Source: Brevibacterium antiquum CNRZ 918
GTDB taxonomy: Bacteria; Actinomycetota; Actinomycetes; Actinomycetales; Brevibacteriaceae
Direction: 5' to 3'
DNA length: 64,000 bases
Assembly: GCF_900169145.1 (NCBI RefSeq)
Contig: NZ_FXZD01000002.1
Span: 372,001 to 436,000 of the forward strand
Positions 25,219-34,178 of this stretch are shown here, in pieces. Every line of letters starts with the position of its first letter. Positions within the stretch are counted from its first letter, which is position 1. Made by a program: the position numbers and the translations under genes. Below the pieces are notes generated by a model. That model was given only the letters and a program-made list of their open reading frames with translations. It was not told where the DNA came from and made no database searches.

Positions 25219-27042
25219 ATGGCAGATCCCGCGTTGGTCGAGATGATCGCTCGGCTACGCCGAATCGGTGTCGAGCCCGAGGACGTGGAGGTCAAGGAAG
25301 CCGCTGGGGGACTGCCCGGCACCGTTGTCGACAGTCTCAGTGCATTCGCCAACGGCAGTGGTGGCACCCTCCTCTTGGGCCTATCTGAGGCAGACGGTTT
25401 CTCCCCGGTCCACGACTTTCACGTCGACAGGGTTCGGGACGCTCTGGCCGATGCCTGTTCGAACAAGGTAGTACCAGCGATCCGATCTGCCATCGAGGTG
25501 CTGGAGTTCGACGGTGGAGAGATCATCCGGCTGGTGGTCGACCCCCTCGACCCCAATGAGATGCCGTGTTACGTCAAGAGCCGAGGAGTCTACGGCGGCT
25601 CGTATATCCGCAGTGGAGACGGTGACGTCAGGCTCAACCACTATGAAGTGAGCCAGCTGCTGAGCAACACGGAACAACCGCAATTCGACAGAGAGCAAGT
25701 TCGAGGCCCAAGCATTGACGATCTGGACCAGGAACTGATCAGCAATGCCCTCGCCCATGCCCGGAACCGCTCTCCTCGCGCCTTCAAGGGACTCGACCGG
25801 CTTGCCGCACTCGAGCGCTTGGGAGTGGTGACTCTAGCCGGTACCGCACCAACGATCAGTCTGGCCGGACTCTTGGCATTCGGCACCTATCCGCAGCAGT
25901 TCCTCCCCCAACTCTTCATATCCTTCGTCGTAGTACCCGGCAAAGAGATCGGATCGCGTGGACCCTCCGGCGAACGGTTCTACGACAACCTCAGCCTTGA
26001 CGGCCCATTGCCGCACGTCATAGAAGACGCCATGGACGCTATGCGCAAGCATATGAGCCAGGCAGCGATCATCCGCGGAATCGGCCGCGAAGATCGATTC
26101 GACTACCCGATCGAGGCTCTGCGAGAGATCTTCGTCAACGCTGTCCTGCACCGGGACTACAGCCCGGACTCCCGCGGCACTCAAGTTCACATCGAGCTCT
26201 ATCCAGACAGACTGGTGGTCCGCAGCCCCGGCGGCCTTTTTGGCAACGTGACCGAAGAAGCAATCCGCGTCGGCCGGGCGATGTCGACATCCCGAAATGC
26301 ACTCTTGGCCAGGCTCATGTCGGACATCACCATCGAGGGAACTCGTGAGACATTGGTCGAGAATCGGGGTTCCGGATTGATCACTGTCATCGATTCGCTC
26401 CGCAGAGCAGGCATGTCACCGCCCGAAGTCCAGGCACGCCCCGGAAGCATCACCGTCACCATCAAGAGAGCGGCACTGCTGTCCCCGGAAACGATCCAAC
26501 GAATCGGTCGATTGGGTTTGGGCCAGCTGTCGGATGCCCACCATCTGGCTTTGGCCATGATGATGAACACAGGACGAACCACCGCCACCATGCTCAAAAC
26601 CTGGGGAATAGAGACGATCACGGCCCGTGAAGTCCTCCGAGAGCTCGTCGGCGCAGGAGTTGCACGCAAGCGAGGAGGCCGAAGATACGCCTGGTACGAA
26701 CTCGACGAACCTCCCAGTGACACTGAGGGCATCCTGCCTGGAGTATTCGGAAGCGAAGCCTCCGCGAGAGACCAGGTTGGAGAGACGGCAGATGCAATAC
26801 GTGCCAGTGAGCGGCCACTGCCGGGTCGGAGCGGGACAGACGTTGAGATGGAGGCGACCAAACAAGCGATCGCCTCCGGAGCCTACACAGCCGCCGACAT
26901 CAGTGAACGACTCGGCTTGCCCAGAAAGACCGTGAACAGACGGCTGAATTCGCTGATCGATCGCGGAGAGGTCGAACGTACCGGGTCCAGAAACAGCCCC
27001 AAACAGAGCTACCGCCTCGTCGGAGAGGAAGAGACACCATGA
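25219..27042 (+). CDS. Schlafen AlbA_2-domain and HATPase-like DNA-binding protein in the RM operon
   Basis: A 607-residue protein. Residues ~20-140 match the Schlafen AlbA_2 DNA-binding domain (EVKEAAGGLPGTVVDSLSA, then FANGSGGTLLLGL; 'YVKSRGVYGGSYIRSGDGDVRLNHYEV'). At ~305-345 a C-terminal HATPase_c_4-like segment appears (EIFVNAVLHRDYSPDSRGTQ ... DRLVVRSPGGLF), with the N-box Asn and 'ENRGSGL' as glycine box. The tail (~430-600) holds one or two winged helices, ending 'ASGAYTAADISERLGLPRKTVNRRLNSLIDRGEVER'. Proteins of this class are often annotated as RecG-like or transcriptional regulators and are frequent in type I RM operons, but their role is not established. It overlaps hsdR by ATGA, so it is co-translated with the nuclease. 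Confidence 0.78.
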   Translation: MADPALVEMIARLRRIGVEPEDVEVKEAAGGLPGTVVDSLSAFANGSGGTLLLGLSEADGFSPVHDFHVDRVRDALADACSNKVVPAIRSAIEVLEFDGGEIIRLVVDPLDPNEMPCYVKSRGVYGGSYIRSGDGDVRLNHYEVSQLLSNTEQPQFDREQVRGPSIDDLDQELISNALAHARNRSPRAFKGLDRLAALERLGVVTLAGTAPTISLAGLLAFGTYPQQFLPQLFISFVVVPGKEIGSRGPSGERFYDNLSLDGPLPHVIEDAMDAMRKHMSQAAIIRGIGREDRFDYPIEALREIFVNAVLHRDYSPDSRGTQVHIELYPDRLVVRSPGGLFGNVTEEAIRVGRAMSTSRNALLARLMSDITIEGTRETLVENRGSGLITVIDSLRRAGMSPPEVQARPGSITVTIKRAALLSPETIQRIGRLGLGQLSDAHHLALAMMMNTGRTTATMLKTWGIETITAREVLRELVGAGVARKRGGRRYAWYELDEPPSDTEGILPGVFGSEASARDQVGETADAIRASERPLPGRSGTDVEMEATKQAIASGAYTAADISERLGLPRKTVNRRLNSLIDRGEVERTGSRNSPKQSYRLVGEEETP

Positions 27043-30000
27043 TCACGGAATCAGAGTGGGAAACCTACATCATCGACCGCCTCGGCGATCACGGGTGGGA
27101 ACACCTGCCCGGTCCGGATATCGTTCCCGGACAGGCTGATGGACGCATGGAATGGGACAGCCTCGTTCTCAAATCTCGGGCGGCGCAGGCGTTGCGCTCA
27201 CTCAACCCGGGTGTGCCCCCGCGCTACCTTGACGAAGCACTGGGAGAGATCCTGGCAGCCGCCTCGGCGGACCCGGTAGCCGAGAATTTCAGATTCCACG
27301 ATTACTTGACCAACGGTTATCGGGGGATCTCCTACATCGACGCGGACGGCACCGAACAGAACCCGACGATTCGCCTCTTCAGCCACCGCCCCGAAGACAA
27401 TACCTACCTCGCCGTCAACCAGGTGACGATCCGCAATCGCGAAATCGAACGCAGATTCGACCTCGTGCTCTACGTCAACGGGTTCCCGCTGGTGATCATG
27501 GAGATCAAACGGGCCGGCGATGCGAACATCGGCGAGAAGGAGGCACACTCACAGCTGCAGACCTATCTGCGCGAGTTCCCACATGCATTCACCTGTTGTG
27601 TGCTGACCGTTGTCAGTGACGGAGTCAATGCGAAGTACGGGACCCCGTTCACCCCGTTCAATCACTTCTCCCCGTGGAACGTCGATGACGACGGGGCATT
27701 GATCGCTCTGGGGCGTGACCGCACGGACACAGGGGCGAGCCTGGGCAGCGAAGTCCTCGTCGATGGCCTGTTCAATCCCGAGCGGTTCGGGCAGATCGTG
27801 CGCAATTTCGTGGCCTTCGACGAAGGCGCAGATGGACTGGCCAAACGAGTCGCCAAGCCACACCAGTACTTCGCCGTCACCAAAGCCGTGGGCACGACCG
27901 TCGACGCGGTGCGCAGCGACGGTCGAGCCGGAGTCGTCTGGCACACTCAAGGGTCCGGCAAATCCATGGAAATGGAGCTGTACGCGCACCTCGTCGCGAT
28001 TCGCCCCGAACTGAAGAACCCGACGATCGTCGTTGTCACGGACAGAACCGAACTCGATTCTCAACTGTTCGAGACCTTCGACCGCTCACAGCTTCTGGCG
28101 GAGAACCCGGTCAAGATCGGTTCCAGGCAGGAGCTGCGTGATTCGCTCACACATAAGACGACGGGCGGAATCTACTTCAGCACCCTGCAGAAGTTCGGGC
28201 GTACCTCGGAAGAACGTGCAGACGGCGTCGACCATCCCGAGCTGAGCAATCGGCGCAACATCATCGTCATCGTCGACGAGGCGCATCGATCGCACTATGA
28301 CGAACTCGATGGCTTTGCCCGGCACATCCGAGACGCATTGCCCAGAGCTTCGTTCATTGCCTTCACCGGAACCCCGATCTCGTTCTCCGACCGGAACACG
28401 CAAGAAGTGTTCGGCGACGTCATCGACACCTACGATCTGTCACGGGCTGTCAGCGACGGGGCCACTGTGCCCGTCGTCTATGAGCCGCGACTGATCGAAA
28501 TGAACCTCGGCCAGGAGGTGTCTGAAGAGGACCTCAACTCATCGGCAGACGAAGCCACCGCTGGTCTCGACGACGTTGAGCGCACGCGTGTGGAACAATC
28601 CGTCGCTGTGATCAACTCGGTCTATGGCAATCACGAACGGCTCCGGCTGCTGGCCGCCGACATCGTCGAGCATTGGGAACAGCGATCGGAGTCGATGCGA
28701 TCATTTATCGCGTCTCCCGGCAAAGCAATGATTGTCTGCGCGACCCGTGAGATCTGTGCGCGTCTCTACGAAGAGATCATCGCCCTCCGTCCGGAGTGGC
28801 ACAGCGACGATGTCGACAAGGGGAAGCTCAAGGTCGTCTACTCCTCGAGTTCGGCAGACTCCGGCCTGATCGCCAAACATCGGCGCAGACAGGCGCAGAA
28901 CAAGACGATCCAGAAGCGCATCAAGGACGTCGATGACGAACTCGAACTCGTCATCGTCAAAGACATGATGCTCACCGGTTTCGACGCTCCGCAGCTGCAC
29001 ACTCTGTACCTGGACAGGCCGTTGAAGAACGCTTTGCTCATGCAGACTCTGGCACGAGTCAACCGGACCTATCGGGGCAAAGCCGACGGACTCATGGTCG
29101 CCTACGCTCCGATCGCGGAGAACCTGCGCAATGCGTTGGCCGAATACACCGTTCGTGACCAGGAAACCGAGCCGCTGGGGCGCAACATCGATGACGCGGT
29201 GAGAGTCGTCGGAGAATTCCTAGATGCCCTCGACGTGTTCTGCGCCGGTTACGACTGGCGAGCGAAACTCGACGGTAAGCCCGGCAGCCATATCAAGGCC
29301 GCACTGGGGCTGACCAACTATCTGCGCGCACCCGCCCACGATGGTGTGAAGCTGCCGCAGGTGCCCCGAGATCTGGGCGAGCAGGCGTCCGACGAGCCCG
29401 GCCCGGTGGGCAATCAGCCAGCTGCGCATGAGGCTGAGCCAGCCAGTCTGGCCGAGTCCTATCGCCGGTTGTCCGGAAGTCTGGCACGCGCGTGGGCGTT
29501 GGCCCGCGGTGCCGAAACCTTGAAGGGTAGACGGGCCGATGCGCAGTTCTATGAAGAAGTGCGCGTCTGGATGGCCAAATTCGACGCCCAGGAACGGCAG
29601 GCCGAGGGCCGCCCGGTCTCCGAGGACGTCGAGCGGATGCTTGCGGGACTGTTGGAGGATTCGACCCATGCGGGCGAAATTGTCGATATCTATGAGGCTG
29701 CGGGTTTGCCGAAACCGTCCTTGCTGGAACTGACTCCGGACCTCACGGAACAGGCACAGCAGTCCCCAACTCCTCATTTGGCGATCGAGGCGCTCAGAGA
29801 TGTACTCACGGACCAGGCGACCCAGCTGACGAAGAACAACTTGGTCAGGCAGAAAGCATTTGCCGAGCGGATCCGTGAGCTGATGAATCGCTACACCAAT
29901 CAGCAGCTGACATCGGCCGAGGTCATTGCCGAGCTCGTCGAGCTGGCCCGCGAGGTCGCGGAGGAAGGCAATCGAGGTCAGCAGTTCGAGCCTCCTCTGG

Positions 30001-30281
30001 ATTGGAAAGAGCTCGCCTTCTACGACGCCGTGGCTGAGAACGAGTCGGCGGTCCAGGCCCAGGGGCCCGATACCTTGGCAAAAATCGCTCGAGAGTTGGT
30101 GCTCATCATGCAACGTGACGTAAAGACCGACTGGACTGTGCGCGACGATGTTCGCGCCAAATTGCGGACTTCGGTCAAACTGTTGCTCATCAGGCACAAA
30201 TATCCACCGGATCGCAGAAAAGAAGCAATCAAACTGGTCATCGATCAGATGGAGCAGTTGGCGAAAGGGGTGGCGGTGTGA
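27039..30281 (+). CDS. hsdR: Type I restriction endonuclease subunit HsdR
   Basis: A 1080-residue motor-nuclease. The N-terminal PD-(D/E)xK nuclease is visible as 'RRFDLVLYVNGFPLVIMEIK' (~140-157, catalytic D...ExK). The helicase follows with Walker A HTQGSGKS (~302-309), DEAH box IVDEAHRSHYD (~410-420), motif III-like 'AFTGTPI' and motif VI-like 'QTLARVNRTYRGK'. The long helical C-terminus (~720-1080) anchors the subunit to the methylase core. It translocates and cleaves unmodified DNA after recognition by HsdMS. The start ATG 27039 lies inside the ATGA overlap with the upstream gene. All catalytic motifs are intact, so restriction should be active. Confidence 0.95.
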   Translation: MITESEWETYIIDRLGDHGWEHLPGPDIVPGQADGRMEWDSLVLKSRAAQALRSLNPGVPPRYLDEALGEILAAASADPVAENFRFHDYLTNGYRGISYIDADGTEQNPTIRLFSHRPEDNTYLAVNQVTIRNREIERRFDLVLYVNGFPLVIMEIKRAGDANIGEKEAHSQLQTYLREFPHAFTCCVLTVVSDGVNAKYGTPFTPFNHFSPWNVDDDGALIALGRDRTDTGASLGSEVLVDGLFNPERFGQIVRNFVAFDEGADGLAKRVAKPHQYFAVTKAVGTTVDAVRSDGRAGVVWHTQGSGKSMEMELYAHLVAIRPELKNPTIVVVTDRTELDSQLFETFDRSQLLAENPVKIGSRQELRDSLTHKTTGGIYFSTLQKFGRTSEERADGVDHPELSNRRNIIVIVDEAHRSHYDELDGFARHIRDALPRASFIAFTGTPISFSDRNTQEVFGDVIDTYDLSRAVSDGATVPVVYEPRLIEMNLGQEVSEEDLNSSADEATAGLDDVERTRVEQSVAVINSVYGNHERLRLLAADIVEHWEQRSESMRSFIASPGKAMIVCATREICARLYEEIIALRPEWHSDDVDKGKLKVVYSSSSADSGLIAKHRRRQAQNKTIQKRIKDVDDELELVIVKDMMLTGFDAPQLHTLYLDRPLKNALLMQTLARVNRTYRGKADGLMVAYAPIAENLRNALAEYTVRDQETEPLGRNIDDAVRVVGEFLDALDVFCAGYDWRAKLDGKPGSHIKAALGLTNYLRAPAHDGVKLPQVPRDLGEQASDEPGPVGNQPAAHEAEPASLAESYRRLSGSLARAWALARGAETLKGRRADAQFYEEVRVWMAKFDAQERQAEGRPVSEDVERMLAGLLEDSTHAGEIVDIYEAAGLPKPSLLELTPDLTEQAQQSPTPHLAIEALRDVLTDQATQLTKNNLVRQKAFAERIRELMNRYTNQQLTSAEVIAELVELAREVAEEGNRGQQFEPPLDWKELAFYDAVAENESAVQAQGPDTLAKIARELVLIMQRDVKTDWTVRDDVRAKLRTSVKLLLIRHKYPPDRRKEAIKLVIDQMEQLAKGVAV

Positions 30282-30369
30282 TCGACGCGAGCCTCGTGGA
30301 ACTCAGCTGACGAAGGCGGCTCCTCGAGAACGTGAGAACCGGACTAAGGGCAAGGGTTACTTTCGAGTT

Positions 30370-31707
30370 TCAACGCCCTCTCCGATGGGCGCGCACTCGA
30401 TAATCTACGCCGCCCACTCGTCTGTTGTGGCCGCGCACGTCGTGCCGTTCTGAACCCAGGCGGTCCGAGTTTTCGGACACCTTCGAGTGAACTCCTATAT
30501 CTGCGAGCGAGCTGGGGGTTTTGACACGATAAACCGATGAGATTTGGAAGAGTTCTGCTGAGAACTGATGGGCAACTGCTACATCGTCAGCCAGGATTGA
30601 CTTCTTAAGCTTGCGATTCTTGTTGAATATGTAAAGAAGTATCAGACCGATTCCTTGTTTGGTGTCGGTTGGGATTTCGATTTTGCTCCGAAGCAACGAT
30701 CTTTGGAAATTCACCCGATCGACCTCGGCTGATTTGTTCCAGAGGTCTACCACCAGCCCTTTCGGCTGCACTCGAACTTCTAGCTGATCGATCACGGTTC
30801 CTGAACTGATACGAATACTTCCAGAAAATCTAACCACCCACCTCTGGTGGACGCTGAGAGCCTCGGCGAGGAAGTAGGTGTCGGCGGAGATGACGCGCCA
30901 GTTGGAGATTTCTAGGCGTCTCTTGAGGTTGTCGAAGATATTCGTATCGAATACGACCAGTGCCCCTCCTAGAGATCGTGCTCTGAGCGGAGGAAGAGTA
31001 GTTTCGTTGGCGGTGGGTTCGGGAATTTGCTGCCTGTTGGTGGGAGCTGGGCTACTGCTGAGCTTGTTCTGGGGTGGCCTCTTTCGCTTCTTGCGACTAG
31101 CGGAATCTCCGTCAATTTTCGGAAGGTTGAGAGCCTTTATCTCGCTGGGGGAGTAGCTTGGGCGGCTGGCGTGAGTTGACGCCGCGTATGGTTGGCCGTT
31201 GAGCCATTCTGCGGTGTCCAGCCAGCCGATGTCCCTTAAGACGGCGAGCTGATATGGGCGAGACTTCTTGGTGAGTCTGGCTCTTTGGACTATGCGCTTT
31301 CGCGCAGGGGAGCGTTCGCTGTCAGATTTTAAGATTTTGGATGCCGAGATGAGAGTTTCAGTCTGTCGCGACGAGGATTCACTGAGTGGGAGCAGCCTAT
31401 TGACTACGAAGTCGACCTGGTCTGCCCAAGGGGCTTCTCGTGCAAAAAGTGTAATGCCGCGTAACAGTACCTTTTGCACTCTGCTGTTTCCCAGTGATTC
31501 GGCGGCCCGCAGAGTGGGATAGAGCTTCTCCTGGTGGAGTGCATACGCGACCAGACGAGGTAGCCGAAGTTCCAGGTCTGGTCGATGCTTAATGTCGACT
31601 GACATCGCTTTGACCTGCGGTATGAGCAATCCATGATGGGACAGGAAGGATTCGACGCTGGAATGCAGGTGTCGTCTGCTGCTGGGACTATCCGCAACGT
31701 AATTCAA
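30370..31707 (-). CDS. Unknown protein with a possible PIN-like nuclease domain
   Basis: A 445-residue protein, convergent with hsdR and clearly AT-richer than the surrounding genes, which suggests recent transfer. Residues ~1-190 are helical and charged. A basic low-complexity linker follows (SRKKRKRPPQNKLSSSPAPT). The C-terminal part begins 'ALVVFDTNIFDNLKRRL' (~250) and later reads 'DTKQGIGLILLYIF' and 'SILADDVAVAHQ' (~348-380). A DTN start plus later Asp-rich DD motif is the pattern of PIN ribonucleases, but the match is weak and spacing is unusual. The start is taken as TTG 31707, preceded by GGGGAGG. Location suggests a defence-island passenger. Confidence 0.5.
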   Translation of the reverse strand: MNYVADSPSSRRHLHSSVESFLSHHGLLIPQVKAMSVDIKHRPDLELRLPRLVAYALHQEKLYPTLRAAESLGNSRVQKVLLRGITLFAREAPWADQVDFVVNRLLPLSESSSRQTETLISASKILKSDSERSPARKRIVQRARLTKKSRPYQLAVLRDIGWLDTAEWLNGQPYAASTHASRPSYSPSEIKALNLPKIDGDSASRKKRKRPPQNKLSSSPAPTNRQQIPEPTANETTLPPLRARSLGGALVVFDTNIFDNLKRRLEISNWRVISADTYFLAEALSVHQRWVVRFSGSIRISSGTVIDQLEVRVQPKGLVVDLWNKSAEVDRVNFQRSLLRSKIEIPTDTKQGIGLILLYIFNKNRKLKKSILADDVAVAHQFSAELFQISSVYRVKTPSSLADIGVHSKVSENSDRLGSERHDVRGHNRRVGGVDYRVRAHRRGR

Positions 31708-32016
31708 TAATCCTCCCCAGCGAGCTTAATAACCAATCGACGAACTGCGTCTGATGTACAGTTTGCATCACGATGATGAGAAGGTTCAAGGCGGTGAGTT
31801 TGAGGCCAGCTTTCGTTAGTTCAATTGGCGGTTATTGCTTTGGCGTCAGTTCCGCAAAGCGAAGGGAAGGTGCGAAAATCAGCGTTTTTATAGACAGCTT
31901 GTCGGGGACTGAGCCAACGATCTATTCGGAAGTGTGACAGGCGAGTCGCTCCGGCCGGCTCCGTGTATGGGTCCGCGGCCGGGACGAATCTCAATCCCTC
32001 GATTGAATGCGGCGAG
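31708..32016. other. Gap between the defence island and pitA
   Basis: The AT-richer first ~200 bases continue the composition of the preceding gene; the last ~80 bases return to high GC. This marks the edge of the island near 31,920. No gene, strong hairpin or attachment-site repeat was recognised. Confidence 0.45.
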
Positions 32017-33519
32017 TCAGCCGAAGAACGTGCGCAGCGCGAGCACGCTGATGGCGCCGATGCTTGCGGCGGCGGGCAGGGTGATGATCCAGGCCATGGC
32101 GATCGGCTTCATCAGCTTCCAGTTCGCCGACCGGTTGACCAGGCCCACGCCGATGATCGCACCGATGAGGATGTGGGTGGAGGAGACGGGCAGTCCGCTG
32201 ATCGAAGCTGCCATCACGACGGCTGCTGCGGCGAGCTCGGCGGCGAAGCCCGAGGCCGGGTGGATCTCGGTGAGCTTGGTCCCGACTGTGGTGATGACCT
32301 TGCGACCGATGAACCACAGGCCGGCGATGAGGGCGATTCCGCAGGTGAGCATGGCGGCTAGGGGAACTGTTGCCTCAGAGCTGATGCTGCCTGTCTTGAG
32401 TACGTCGAGGACGGCTGCGAAAGGTCCGATCGCGTTCGCGATGTCGTTGGATCCGTGACTGAAGGCGAACGCGGAGGCCGTGAACACCTGCATCCAGGAG
32501 AAGAGAATGTAGGTCGCGCGGGGCACGGTCTGCTTGCGCAGGGTCTTGGCGAAGACGAACACTGCCATCCAGACGGCGAGGCCGATCATCGCCATGATGA
32601 GGATTCCGCCGACGGTGCTGACACTCATGTCGAGGTTCTTCAGGCCCTTGAACAGGAGCATCCCGGTGATGATGACGGCACCGCCGGCTGCGATGAGGGG
32701 AACCCAGCGCTGCAGTGTGGAGTGCGAGCCGACCGTTGAGTCGGTCGACGTCGCGGCATCGCGCTCGAGGTCCATCTCGGTCTCTGCAGCGTTGCCTTCG
32801 CCGCTGGTCCGGGCAAGCATGTGCGGTTTGAGAGTCTGCGACAGTCCATTGCCGAGGACATGCTTCTTGATCGCGCCGTAGATGAGGAAGGCGACGAGTG
32901 CGCCGAGTGCTGGGGAGAGGACCCAGGAAATCGCGATCATGCCGACCTCTGACCACTGCACCATGGCGAATCCGCCTGTGCCGGTGACGAAGCCAGTGGC
33001 CAGTGAAGCACCGATGATGCCACCGATGATCGAGTGTGTGGTCGAGACCGGCCATCCCATGCGGGTGGCGATCAGCAGCCACACTGCTCCACCGAGCAGG
33101 GCCGCCATCATGATGTAGGCGAACTCCATCGGGTCAAGAGCGGCAGCGCCGAGATCGACGATTCCGCTCTTGACGGTGTCGGTGACCTCACCGCCGGCCA
33201 GCAGCGCGCCGCTGACCTCGAAGACGGCTGCGACGAGGAGTGCCTGCTTCATTGTCAGGGTGCCAGCGCCCACCGAGGTGCCGAAGGCGTTTGCCACATC
33301 GTTGCCGCCGATGTTGAAGGCCATGAATGCGCCGAAGATGACCGTTGTGATGAGCACCATGCGGGGTGCGTCCTGGCCGACATAGCCGAATGACCACAGG
33401 GTGAAGGCGATGAGACTGATCGCGAGGAGCAGGCCAAAGGCCAGGTTCCAGCGGCGATCATTGCTGCGGCCGACTGCAGGCGTCGGAGTGAAAGTCTCCG
33501 GGGCCAAGACCTGGGTCAT
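32017..33519 (-). CDS. pitA: PiT-family inorganic phosphate transporter
   Basis: A 500-residue carrier with the duplicated PiT signature. The first half has '[52 protein letters not shown]' and '[16 protein letters not shown]'. The second half has '[19 protein letters not shown]' and '[19 protein letters not shown]'. A ~100-residue cytosolic loop separates them. It imports phosphate with H+ or Na+. The start is ATG 33519, with AGGAG eight bases upstream. Direct GTTCACC repeats ~90 bases upstream point to control by PhoP, which is unusual because Pit is often considered constitutive. It has no pit accessory (DUF47) gene beside it. Confidence 0.93.
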   Translation of the reverse strand: MTQVLAPETFTPTPAVGRSNDRRWNLAFGLLLAISLIAFTLWSFGYVGQDAPRMVLITTVIFGAFMAFNIGGNDVANAFGTSVGAGTLTMKQALLVAAVFEVSGALLAGGEVTDTVKSGIVDLGAAALDPMEFAYIMMAALLGGAVWLLIATRMGWPVSTTHSIIGGIIGASLATGFVTGTGGFAMVQWSEVGMIAISWVLSPALGALVAFLIYGAIKKHVLGNGLSQTLKPHMLARTSGEGNAAETEMDLERDAATSTDSTVGSHSTLQRWVPLIAAGGAVIITGMLLFKGLKNLDMSVSTVGGILIMAMIGLAVWMAVFVFAKTLRKQTVPRATYILFSWMQVFTASAFAFSHGSNDIANAIGPFAAVLDVLKTGSISSEATVPLAAMLTCGIALIAGLWFIGRKVITTVGTKLTEIHPASGFAAELAAAAVVMAASISGLPVSSTHILIGAIIGVGLVNRSANWKLMKPIAMAWIITLPAAASIGAISVLALRTFFG

Positions 33520-33604
33520 GCGTGTCTCCTTGCGAGAATCATGGGGTGTGTTTCCAGCTATGACCCATGATTCGCATCCAGGATGTCCGCAAGGTTAAGC
33601 AGAA

Positions 33605-33622
33605 GGTGAACGGACGGTGAAC
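33605..33622 (-). promoter_or_regulatory. PHO box (PhoP binding site) upstream of pitA
   Basis: On the minus strand the text is GTTCACCGTCCGTTCACC: two perfect GTTCACC units 11 bases apart, followed at the next 11-base step by a degenerate unit (GCTTAAC, 33600-33594). Direct 11-base repeats of GTTCACC define the PHO box of Streptomyces and relatives. The site is 86-103 bases before the pitA start and correctly oriented. Confidence 0.8.
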
Positions 33623-33771
33623 AAACTTCTCGCGCCCGAGGAACAGTGGATGCATACTCGCGAAAGTGCACTCGGGGTTCACCTGAAGTTCCAGGTCAGA
33701 TGGTATGCCCTGGCCAGTTACCGCCGGCTCAGCCGTCATGTCCGCTGGGCAGATCTCGGACTGTGATGATG

Positions 33772-33843
33772 GACACGCAGACACGCAGACACGCAGACAC
33801 GCAGACACGCAGACACGCAGACACGCAGACACGCGGGCACGCA
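33772..33843. repeat. Octanucleotide tandem repeat (GACACGCA)n
   Basis: Seven perfect head-to-tail copies of GACACGCA (33772-33827), then two decayed copies (GACACGCG and GGCACGCA). Arrays of 8-base units change length readily by slippage. It lies ~250 bases upstream of the pitA start codon and outside any recognised gene. Confidence 0.9.
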
Positions 33844-34078
33844 CATCACACACGGGCACGTGCCCCTGGTCGTGACTCTTCAGCTTGGCATCACCGTTGA
33901 AGCCTAGGGGCTGGGCTTCGAGCTTCTTCATCGCCCGGTCGGAAAGCGTTCGATGCGGCGAATGTCGAACCAGGGGGCACATTGGGGACTGAGCAGCTAC
34001 TGCACCGATGCCGGGACCGATCTTCAAGATGGGACCGGGCCATTCAGCGTCGGGGCCTGCCGAATGCCTGCTGAACGC

Positions 34079-34146
34079 CGAACGGACCACTTGGCGTCGA
34101 GGGAGCTCAGTGCAACTGGTCCCTTCGGTGCTAAGTGGTCCGCTCG
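34079..34146. repeat. Interspersed palindromic repeat, copy 3 (REP-like)
   Basis: The outer arms are CGAACGGACCA and TGGTCCGCTCG, with one mismatch relative to copies 1 and 2. The inner region shares 'GGCGTCGAGGGA...CAGTGCAACTGGTCCCTTCGG' character with them. It lies 33 bases after the stop of the DUF308 gene, again at a gene end. Confidence 0.82.
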
Positions 34147-34178
34147 GCGAAATTTCTGGGGGCCGAGGTGGCCGAACC

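Larger units (their letters stand above)
33623..34178. other. Intergenic region with tandem and palindromic repeats
   Basis: No convincing gene was found between the pitA promoter and the DUF308 gene. The stretch carries an octanucleotide tandem repeat (33772-33843) and the third copy of the palindromic repeat (34079-34146). The intervening sequence shows neither codon bias nor a ribosome site. Confidence 0.55.

Noticed and set aside
20172-31920. Prophage or integrative element boundaries around the restriction operon
   Set aside because: No integrase, tRNA gene or flanking direct repeat was found; the AT-rich edge alone does not define a mobile element.
33772-33843. CRISPR-like array
   Set aside because: The units are contiguous 8-mers without spacers and no cas genes are present.
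33646-33900. A small gene encoding TQTRRHAD repeats across the octanucleotide array
   Set aside because: The frame exists only because an 8-base repeat cycles through three frames without stops; no ribosome site or conserved sequence.
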